A stretch of 64,000 bases of DNA, from contig NZ_CP045298.1 of the NCBI RefSeq assembly GCF_009363115.1, positions 558,001 through 622,000 of the forward strand, in the 5' to 3' direction. The notes beneath the pieces are model-generated. The model ran no database searches. It was not told where the DNA came from and saw only the letters and a list, made by a program, of their open reading frames with translations. Position numbers and translations under genes: made by a program. Below, in pieces: positions 42,145 through 48,332 of the stretch. Each line of letters opens with the position of its first letter. Position 1 is the first letter of the stretch. The stretch comes from Paenibacillus brasilensis (lineage in GTDB: Bacteria > Bacillota > Bacilli > Paenibacillales > Paenibacillaceae).

Positions 42145-43113
42145 CTATTGCCCGTATGGCTCTAATTTTATAGTGGTTTTTAAGGTCTCAACATATAATA
42201 CTACCATTCCGTAAAGCAAAAAGGCTTTTGCCTTAATTACAGGTTTTCCGCTATCATGTGACAATTCATTAGATAAAGCCACCATTTTACCAAAAATGAA
42301 TTGAAACTTCTCATCGTAGTTCCCTTTTACTTTCGCAATTAAATCTCCTAATAGTAATTGCGAATACCCTTTGTTTACAGTTATATTCCTATAACAAAGT
42401 TCTATTTTGAGACTGTTTTCTAATATTCGTCTTAACGTATTTGATTTTTCACAAATTTGATCTATATTCCACTCATCAAGTGCTTCAATTTCTTCGCCAA
42501 CTGTTTTTAATCTTTTCAAACATTCATCTAAATTAAACATGAATAATATTTCTTTTGAATGATTCACTTCAAGACCGCAATTTTTGGGGAGAATTAGCAT
42601 TGAGTGAATAGGAGTATTAAGAACTTTTATCACTTGCCATTTACCACTCACTTTACGATATGCATTTTTAGAAAAATTATTTCTCTCTTCAAGTTCAAAT
42701 TCTTCTACTTCATTTGCTATATTTTTTCGAACTTCCTTATCGCTTAAAGCATAACCTTGAATAAGAAAAGCAGGAAAGGTTGAAGACTTTATGACCTTTA
42801 TAGATTGAAAATGAAAATACAAAGAATACAGTTCTGCCTGAAAAGCTAATCTTATAAGGTCTTCTTCATTATCTTCATTTCTAAAATCATGCCAGTGTAT
42901 TTGAACTGTATTATTTTTAGAATTTATTTCAAATCCATCAATCATGTCCCAGTTTGCGCTATCCAAAAAATCAATTATTACTTTACCGTGTGCTTCTTCA
43001 ATAAGATCTTTCATTAATATTTCTAAATCCTCAATTGATCTTGTGAAATCTTGATTTGATAACTTTTGTAGTACATTTTGAAATATATTATGACCATTTT
43101 TAAAAGGATCCAT
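42145..43113 (-). CDS. Hypothetical cassette protein
   Basis: 322 residues from the ATG at 43113 (AAAGGAGG 10 bases upstream). Helical and charged; the C-terminal part includes MVALSNELSHDSGKPVIKAKAFLLYG. No catalytic motif that I recognise. The frame continues to 43215 through site 45 but lacks a ribosome site there. Single gene between sites 44 and 45. Confidence 0.68.
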   Translation of the reverse strand: MDPFKNGHNIFQNVLQKLSNQDFTRSIEDLEILMKDLIEEAHGKVIIDFLDSANWDMIDGFEINSKNNTVQIHWHDFRNEDNEEDLIRLAFQAELYSLYFHFQSIKVIKSSTFPAFLIQGYALSDKEVRKNIANEVEEFELEERNNFSKNAYRKVSGKWQVIKVLNTPIHSMLILPKNCGLEVNHSKEILFMFNLDECLKRLKTVGEEIEALDEWNIDQICEKSNTLRRILENSLKIELCYRNITVNKGYSQLLLGDLIAKVKGNYDEKFQFIFGKMVALSNELSHDSGKPVIKAKAFLLYGMVVLYVETLKTTIKLEPYGQ

Positions 43114-43137
43114 ATCTATTTGTCCTCCTTTAATTTC

Positions 43138-43253
43138 CAATAACGTTCCTGTATTCATGAGCCCCAATAGGGTTGTCTGCTGAAATGCCTCTTCGAAATC
43201 CATCCCGCAGACCAAGGCTCCAACGGAGCCGCAGCTTGAATATTATGTTATAC
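43138..43253 (-). repeat. attC-like site 45
   Basis: 116 bp, ends CAATAAC and GTTATAC. Arms CCCCAATAGGG, GTCTGC/GCAGAC and GGCTCCAACGGAGCC. Confidence 0.94.
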
Positions 43254-43342
43254 GACGGAATCGCTTCTAGACTCTGCCCTCACTATTGATTTTCTCCAGG
43301 TACATATTCAATCAGATCATATAATTTGTAGTTAAATGTACC
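43254..43342 (-). pseudogene. 3' remnant of an XRE regulator gene
   Basis: This stretch aligns with the 3' end of the XRE gene at 44660-44884 and the bases following its site (ACGGAATCGCTTCT..., ending with the codons for EYVPGENQ). The gene's 5' part is missing and the sequence runs into the stop region of the HNH gene. It marks a chimeric cassette. Confidence 0.65.
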
Positions 43343-43367
43343 CCATAACTTTATTTATAAGCTATTT

Positions 43368-44339
43368 TCATGGTCTATATCCAATTCTAGCCCAATGATG
43401 CCTTAGATATTTAATATTTATTGGTATTTTAGAATCTTTAATAGCTTGACCATTAGATTCTATTATCTGATTTATTGGACTATGATAATAAGATAGTCTT
43501 TCAATATCTATAGAAACAGATAAGTTATCATCTAAAGTAAATAAGCCAATTTCAAATGCTTTATCATGAAATAAGCAAAGGCACAATCCATTGGATGTAT
43601 CTCCTCTTGATTCTGAATTATCAGACCATCTAGCAATATGAGCTCCAATCAGAAAACTGCTATCAGCAACTTCACAATTTGGAAAACAACAAATATGATT
43701 AAAATTATCGCGAACATTTTTAGAAAAATTACTTTGCCCTATTCTAATAGGCAGAGTTTTTTGACTTTCATATGTATTGGACTGATCAATTACCAATCTT
43801 TCTCTAACAGTAGTATTAATATTACTGTTACTAAATAAAATGTTGTATAATTCTGAATCCACTTCAGATAGATATGCCCCATTTTGTCTACGTAAATTTC
43901 CGTTTTGAATTACATAAAATAAAAGTTTCTTTTCGTCTGAACTCTTAGCTTTATTTACATTGAAATAATACATCAATTGATTTTCTTTTTGAGTAAAAAG
44001 TGTACTTAATTCGATTGCCTGATCAAATGGTTCAAATTTCTTCAAATTTACTCTATAAAAAGTATCAGCGTAACTCCAATTTGGTCCAGGATCAGGTGGT
44101 CTTAGTGTTGTGATAAAGCCATCTGTTTCAGCAATTGAATGTCCGATGAATTTAGAATTTGAGTCTCCTCTTAAATGTAAGATAATGTCCCCTTCTTTTA
44201 CACGCATTAAACTATCCCAATATGCCCATATACGTCTGGTATCACCTACTATTTTATATGCTGGTGACCAAAGGCATTTTGTAAATCCCCATTCTCCTCC
44301 CCCATGTACTTTGTCCTTTGACATCTCTATCCAAATCAT
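43368..44339 (-). CDS. HNH endonuclease with N-terminal PUA/EVE-like domain
   Basis: 323 residues from the ATG at 44339 (AAGGAG upstream). N-terminal part (1-120): MIWIEMSKDKVHGGGEWGF, MRVKEGDIILHLRGDSNSKFIGHS, resembling a PUA-like modified-base reader. C-terminal HNH (about 225-290): CCFPNCEVADSSFLIGAHIARWSDNSESRGDTSNGLCLCLFHDKAFEIG is the landmark region, with C-x4-C, the AHI His, N and CxxFHDKAF. This order is that of EVE/PUA-HNH enzymes that cut modified DNA. Modification-dependent restriction is therefore predicted but untested. Confidence 0.72.
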   Translation of the reverse strand: MIWIEMSKDKVHGGGEWGFTKCLWSPAYKIVGDTRRIWAYWDSLMRVKEGDIILHLRGDSNSKFIGHSIAETDGFITTLRPPDPGPNWSYADTFYRVNLKKFEPFDQAIELSTLFTQKENQLMYYFNVNKAKSSDEKKLLFYVIQNGNLRRQNGAYLSEVDSELYNILFSNSNINTTVRERLVIDQSNTYESQKTLPIRIGQSNFSKNVRDNFNHICCFPNCEVADSSFLIGAHIARWSDNSESRGDTSNGLCLCLFHDKAFEIGLFTLDDNLSVSIDIERLSYYHSPINQIIESNGQAIKDSKIPINIKYLRHHWARIGYRP

Positions 44340-44514
44340 ATCCCTAGCTCCTTTATGAAATATTCTCAGGTTGTAATTCATGCCCCCTCGCTAGCTTTAG
44401 GTGAAAAAATTAACGTAATACATGCAGCCAACAAACCGTACATCTGCTTTGCTCTGCTTCTCCAAACCAGAGCACTTAAAACTTTGATGTACAATAAAAT
44501 TACTCGGTTCTTTC

Positions 44515-44630
44515 GGATAACGTTTCTGCATTCATGTACCCAATGGAGTTGTCTACTGAAATACCTCTCCGAAATCCTAATTCGCAGACCAAGGCTCCAA
44601 AGGAGCCGCAGCTTGAATATTATGTTAAAC
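44515..44630 (-). repeat. attC-like site 46
   Basis: 116 bp, ends GGATAAC and GTTAAAC. Arms ACCCAATGGAGT, GTCTAC/GCAGAC and GGCTCCAAAGGAGCC. Confidence 0.93.
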
Positions 44631-44659
44631 GATGGAATCGCTTCTCGAATCTGCCTTCA

Positions 44660-44884
44660 CTATTGGTTTTCTTTGGGTACATACTCAATTAAATCTGATA
44701 ATTTGCAGTTAAATGTATCGCATAGTTTGAATAAGGTTTCCAGCTTTGTTGTTTCTATATTCGTTCCCCTATACAACTTGTTGATTGAATTCCGACTTAA
44801 GCCCGATTTCGCCATCAATTCTGTTATATCATCTATTCGATGTTCTGCCATGAGTTCTCGTATATTGCACTTGATTACGTTCAT
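44660..44884 (-). CDS. XRE-family helix-turn-helix regulator, third module
   Basis: 74 residues: NIRELMAEHRIDDITELMAKSGLSRNSINKLYRGTNIETTKLETLFKLCDTFNCKLSDLI (landmark, residues about 8-67), a Cro/C1 domain of the YozG/YdaS size. GGAGGGG before the ATG. Divergent from 45038, and probably binds the three operator copies between them. Confidence 0.9.
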   Translation of the reverse strand: MNVIKCNIRELMAEHRIDDITELMAKSGLSRNSINKLYRGTNIETTKLETLFKLCDTFNCKLSDLIEYVPKENQ

Positions 44885-44948
44885 CTTTTCCCCTCCATAA
44901 TTCTATCTTATCTTCCATATTAGCAATCATCAACGAAAAGCGAAGTTT

Positions 44949-45018
44949 TAACTCTATAAAGTCAAATATTCACCTTGCAATTAACTTTATAAGGTTATAT
45001 AATAACTCTATAGAGTTA
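44949..45018. promoter_or_regulatory. Three operator copies between divergent genes
   Basis: TAACTCTATAAAGTCA (44949-44964), TAACTTTATAAGGTTA (44982-44997) and the perfect palindrome TAACTCTATAGAGTTA (45003-45018) share one consensus. They lie in the intergenic region of the XRE module, the last one just before the ribosome site of the plus-strand gene. Confidence 0.7.
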
Positions 45019-45037
45019 ATCAAAGGAGGAATAACAT

Positions 45038-45325
45038 ATGATTAATACATTAGAATCATTAACAGAGCCGCTTATAAGAATACGTTTAGAATTACTCTAT
45101 ACTGAGCTTCTGGAGTGTCATAAGGAGTACACTCAGCTTTCTTTGGAGACAGATCAATATTTTAAAACGCTTCGTGATGCTTTGCCCGATCAACTTCAAC
45201 ATACGGTTTTTCTTTACGAAGACGCCCAAATTTCTCTACAATCCATCCTAGAAAGAAGTATCTACATACAAGGTTTCAAAGATGCTCTACAACTATTTAG
45301 TGAATTGCAAAATTCTAGTATTTAG
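45038..45325 (+). CDS. Small helical protein (DUF6809-like), third module
   Basis: 95 residues, divergent homologue of the products at 24745 and 30604. Shared blocks: LIRIRLELLYTELLE, YFKTLRDALPDQLQHTVFLYEDAQISLQSILERSIYIQGFKDALQL. AAAGGAGG before the ATG. The regulators of the modules have diverged more than these partners, so the partner is probably the conserved function. Confidence 0.7.
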   Translation: MINTLESLTEPLIRIRLELLYTELLECHKEYTQLSLETDQYFKTLRDALPDQLQHTVFLYEDAQISLQSILERSIYIQGFKDALQLFSELQNSSI

Positions 45326-45347
45326 AGGGCCATATGACCCTCTTTTT
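45324..45347 (+). terminator. Rho-independent terminator
   Basis: AGAGGG-CCATATGA-CCCTCT plus T-run at the stop codon of the 45038 gene, placed before site 47. Confidence 0.85.
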
Positions 45348-45367
45348 CTATTGTTTTTGATTCTGTC

Positions 45368-45483
45368 GTATAACGTTCTCGTATTCACGAACCCCAAAGG
45401 GGTTGTCTGTTGAAATGCTTCTTCGAAATCCTTCTCGCAGACCAAGGCTCCAACGGAGCCGCTGCTTGAATATTATGTTATGA
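45368..45483 (-). repeat. attC-like site 47
   Basis: 116 bp, ends GTATAAC and GTTATGA; the right end pairs with TCATAAC of site 48. Arms AACCCCAAAGGGGTT, GTCTGT/GCAGAC and GGCTCCAACGGAGCC. Confidence 0.95.
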
Positions 45484-45504
45484 GATGTCATTGACCTCTT
45501 TGAG

Positions 45505-45870
45505 TCATCCCCAGAACAGTCCGTTATGCCCTTCATCCACGATCTTTAACTGTTTTTCAAAATCTTCATTCGGTTCTATGTCATCTATGAAATGCCATTT
45601 CCCCTTGCTGTCTTGCCAATATATTTTCCATTCGTTTTCATCTAATCTGAACTGAGCTACAGGCATCTGCACCCATTGATCACTTTTGTATCCTTGTCTT
45701 TCTTCAATCAATGTCACATGATTTCCTCTGATCTTATAACTGATTTTAATCTGGTTTTTCACATGTTCTGGTACTGCATTTTGTGTATATTTGTCCATGA
45801 TTTTCATAATCCGCTTCTTTGTAAAGTCATCCATGGATTTTGTCTCTCCTGCCCTGATTCGTTTTGCCAT
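45505..45870 (-). CDS. DUF3024-family protein
   Basis: About 121 residues from the ATG at 45870; the frame extends to 45906 into site 48. VPEHVKNQIKISYKIRGNHVTLIEERQG, VAQFRLDENEWKIYWQDSKGKWHFID and the C-terminal LFWG are the conserved blocks of DUF3024, function unknown. No strong ribosome site is seen, so the start is uncertain. Second cassette from the recombinase. Confidence 0.82.
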   Translation of the reverse strand: MAKRIRAGETKSMDDFTKKRIMKIMDKYTQNAVPEHVKNQIKISYKIRGNHVTLIEERQGYKSDQWVQMPVAQFRLDENEWKIYWQDSKGKWHFIDDIEPNEDFEKQLKIVDEGHNGLFWG

Positions 45871-45890
45871 GATTATATCACGATGATGTC

Positions 45891-46050
45891 TCATAACGTT
45901 TGGCATTCCTGACGTTCAAGCAGCTTAAGTGACCGAAGGGAACGGGTCGTCAGACTTAGCTGGTTGAATGTGTCGCCTGATTCCACTTCTCAGAGAATCT
46001 TCTAGGCGACCGAGGAGCGTCAGCGACGAAGCTGGAATGCATTGTTAGAA
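45891..46050 (-). repeat. attC-like site 48 (long form, recombinase-proximal)
   Basis: 160 bp, ends TCATAAC and GTTAGAA. Left outer arm is altered (CGTTTGGCATTCCTGAC). Nested arm GTTCAAGCAGCTTAAG.../CTTAGCTGGTTGAAT resembles site 13. Right end pairs exactly with TTCTAAC at 46857, the edge of attI. Confidence 0.92.
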
Positions 46051-46071
46051 GATGTGGCCGTCCTCCTCGAA

Positions 46072-46821
46072 TTACATCCTAAATGCTCTCCCAGACTTTA
46101 TAGCAAACGCATAATCTTTTCGTCCGTTATCTTCAGCAATTGAACTAGCTTTATCCCAATCATAGTGAATCATTACATGTTCAAAACTCCACTTTTTTGT
46201 CGCAGCAGTCTTGTAGGCAATGACATATTCAGCATAAGGTGAGTTTGATTCCATCACATGTGGATATGGCAATTCATCATCATAGGCAGGCAAACCTACA
46301 CTACCTGCATTTATAATTAACTTACCATTCGATAAATAAGCCGTTCTAAACACGTGACTGTGTCCACAAAATATATAGTTCTGCGGAACTCTCTCAAGTT
46401 CCATTGAGAGATGATCGAGACTCTTATATCTAACACCATCTTCATCTACTTCTTCTAACAAATACTGGTCATTTAAAAATGGGGTTCCATGACAAAACAA
46501 AAGGTCTTCAATTACCCATGTCTTTTTAAACGAACTAATCCAGTTCTTGATCTCATTATTTAGTAATGGTTTTACAAATTTATAGGTAGCTAAATTACTT
46601 TCTTCTTTTAAAAGAATTTCGTCACAATTCCCCATAATATTTATTATATTTTTGTTGTCCAATAATTGTTTAGCGGTACCTAATGGATCAATGGGACCGA
46701 ACAAACTATCTCCTAAATTCACTATTAATTGAATGTCCCGTACTGAAATATCCTTTAGTACAGCTTCTAATGCAAAACTATTACTATGAATATCTGAAAT
46801 AATTGCGATTGACTCATGCAT
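46072..46821 (-). CDS. Metallophosphoesterase (YfcE/MJ0936-like)
   Basis: 249 residues. Five metallophosphatase blocks: SDIHSN (6-14), NLGDSLFG, MGNCDE, CHGTP and CGHSHVFR, coordinating two metals. Cytoplasmic phosphodiesterase of unknown substrate. AGGAGAG before the ATG. First cassette of the array, next to the candidate attI, so it should be the most recently inserted. Confidence 0.9.
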   Translation of the reverse strand: MHESIAIISDIHSNSFALEAVLKDISVRDIQLIVNLGDSLFGPIDPLGTAKQLLDNKNIINIMGNCDEILLKEESNLATYKFVKPLLNNEIKNWISSFKKTWVIEDLLFCHGTPFLNDQYLLEEVDEDGVRYKSLDHLSMELERVPQNYIFCGHSHVFRTAYLSNGKLIINAGSVGLPAYDDELPYPHVMESNSPYAEYVIAYKTAATKKWSFEHVMIHYDWDKASSIAEDNGRKDYAFAIKSGRAFRM

Positions 46822-46856
46822 AAGTTCTCTCCTAACTAATTTTTAACGGCCATTTC

Positions 46857-46960
46857 TTCTAACGTATTATTTACGAACTTCCGAAAAAATACTCTCTTCG
46901 TCATATTCACAAACTTCGTGAATCCTGCACTTTTCTCCTTATTCCCGCACTTTCTGCGCT
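46857..46960 (-). other. Candidate attI
   Basis: Between the recombinase stop and the first cassette. TTCTAACG at 46857-46864 is complementary to the right end of site 48 and marks the insertion point. The resident part continues GTATTATTTACGAA and includes an inverted repeat TTCAC-AAACTTC-GTGAA at 46906-46922 that echoes the outer arm of the attC sites (TATTCAC). It has no three-arm structure, as expected of an attI. Confidence 0.65.
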
Positions 46961-47959
46961 TCAATCCTCCAGCCCGCCTATCCGATCCAACGGGCTTTGA
47001 ATCCGTCCAATGTCCCGCTTGCTCACGTGTATATACCGCTCCGTTGTTCGCACATTCTGATGCCCCAGCAGTTCCTGAATATAACGAAGATCAATCCCAT
47101 TCTCCAGCAAGTGGGTAGCAAAGGAATGCCTTAGCGAATGGATACTCACCTGTTTACGAATGCCCGCTTCAGCCAGCGCTTTTTCAAACACTTTCTGCGC
47201 TGAACGTTCCGTCAGGTGGCGGCCTTCCCTCTGTCCTGGAAACAGCCAGTTTTCCGGCTGCTTCGCCCCTATGTACTGCTCGACTACCGCAAAAGCCGTT
47301 TCGGAGAGCAGGGTTTGCCGATCCTTCCTGCCCTTTCCCTGACGGACTTTCAGCACTTTCCGTTCCCGGTCGCAGTCCTCGGGACGCAACCTCATCACTT
47401 CGCTTACCCGCAGCCCGGATGTATACGTCAGGTATAGAATAGCCCGATGCTTCGGATTTTTCACTGCTTTCAACAGACGCATGACCTCATTCAGGGACAG
47501 CACATCCGGTAGTTTACTCTCCTTTTTCGGACGAACATAGTCGGTCCCTTGCAAATCGGCGAAAAAGCGTTCCGTTTGCGATATGTAAGCTTTAATTGTC
47601 TTGCTGCTGTAACCCCTTGCCACCAATGAATCGCGCAATTCTTTCCGCTGATCCGGATTCCATTCACCACGTTCCGAAGAAGAGAGAACCGCATTGGCCT
47701 GAGCGCCCCGCCGATCCAGCCATTCCCGGATGTACGGCAGCTCTTTATTCAAGTGCTCGTCGCACTCGAACTCGCAGCTCCGATACGCTTCCAACAGGCT
47801 TTCTACAACCGGGATACTATACGGAATCGTCCAGATTTTTTCGTCTGGAACCCATTTTCTGCCCGGTATGGACCGAATCCCTTCTCGCTCCTTGACTCCG
47901 TATCGCTCCAACCGTACGCCGATCGTTTTTTCATCTCGATAAAGTAGGTTAATCTTCAT
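46961..47959 (-). CDS. Integron-integrase-like tyrosine recombinase
   Basis: 332 residues. An N-terminal extra domain (about 1-90, KWVPDEKIWTIPYSIP) of HARP-like appearance is followed by a SAM-like core-binding domain (95-150, YSSKTIKAYISQTERFF) and a catalytic domain with R184 (SGLRVSE), K209 (QGKGRKDR), H274-x2-R277 (HSLRHSFATH), H300 (LGH) and Y309 (ERYIHV). The C-terminus SPLD (322-325) is that of IntI and XerC/D-type integrases. The K-to-H spacing of 65 residues is Xer-like (72 in XerD) and far from IntI1 (106), so the IntI insertion is missing. AAGGAGG before the ATG. It reads towards the array. Confidence 0.85.
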   Translation of the reverse strand: MKINLLYRDEKTIGVRLERYGVKEREGIRSIPGRKWVPDEKIWTIPYSIPVVESLLEAYRSCEFECDEHLNKELPYIREWLDRRGAQANAVLSSSERGEWNPDQRKELRDSLVARGYSSKTIKAYISQTERFFADLQGTDYVRPKKESKLPDVLSLNEVMRLLKAVKNPKHRAILYLTYTSGLRVSEVMRLRPEDCDRERKVLKVRQGKGRKDRQTLLSETAFAVVEQYIGAKQPENWLFPGQREGRHLTERSAQKVFEKALAEAGIRKQVSIHSLRHSFATHLLENGIDLRYIQELLGHQNVRTTERYIHVSKRDIGRIQSPLDRIGGLED

Positions 47960-48013
47960 CTCGTTGCCTCCTTAGTATATCAGCCGTTCAAAAAATTGGA
48001 AATCTATTTTTAC

Positions 48014-48054
48014 ATAAAAAAGGTACTTAAGACGGGTATTCATCTTAAGTACCT
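48014..48054 (-). terminator. Rho-independent terminator upstream of the recombinase
   Basis: A perfect 12-bp stem AGGTACTTAAGA/TCTTAAGTACCT with a 10-nt loop, and a T6 run on the minus strand. It insulates the recombinase from transcription coming from the chemotaxis gene. Confidence 0.85.
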
Positions 48055-48294
48055 GATTCTTTCAGATTAAATTATTGACCCATTAAGTCCAATTTTCATT
48101 ATCATAAAATGCCTTGTCTTTACTTGTCCAGTTCCTTCGTCACATCATCCCATAGCACCGCACCACCTTTCCAACAGATAACCCGGCTTCAGGTTCAGTA
48201 GGTATCCTTTTGGAACTCCCTCTTCGCATCGTCAGCCGCCTCGGGCGCCGTTTAAATTGCTGTTAAAATAGGATACGAAAAGGTAAAAAGCCCG
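48055..48294. other. Non-coding stretch, possible gene remnant
   Basis: No complete frame. A short minus-strand reading ends VLWDDVTKELDK, followed by a stop, like the tail of a secreted or binding protein, but nothing more can be assembled from it. Confidence 0.3.
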
Positions 48295-48321
48295 TGCTGG
48301 ACGCGAGCTTTGCTGTAATAC
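48295..48321 (-). terminator. Likely terminator of the chemotaxis receptor gene
   Basis: AAAGCTCG...CGGGCTTT with one mismatch followed by TTTT on the minus strand, 12 bases after the stop at 48333. Confidence 0.6.
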
Positions 48322-48332
48322 CAAAATCGTGG

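Noticed and set aside
2702..46050. The repeats as a CRISPR array
   Set aside because: Repeats are 95-170 bp, imperfect and internally folded, and the intervals (0.3-2.5 kb) hold genes. No cas genes.
2702..46050. The repeats as ordinary intergenic repeats (REP/BOX/ERIC type) or terminators
   Set aside because: They alternate with single genes in one orientation, have defined ends and pair across cassettes. Several cassettes carry separate, ordinary terminators just before the site.
2702..46050. The repeats as IS200/IS605 ends, group II introns or T-box/riboswitch leaders
   Set aside because: No Y1 transposase or reverse transcriptase is present. The sites follow genes rather than precede them on the coding strand, and no conserved riboswitch core was recognised.
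47216..47942. Plus-strand frames inside the recombinase gene
   Set aside because: GC-rich shadows of the recombinase frame without ribosome sites or protein-like composition.
46961..47959. Calling the recombinase a canonical IntI or an ordinary phage integrase
   Set aside because: Spacing lacks the IntI insertion, but the array, end pairing and C-terminus argue against a simple phage integrase. Left as integron-integrase-like.
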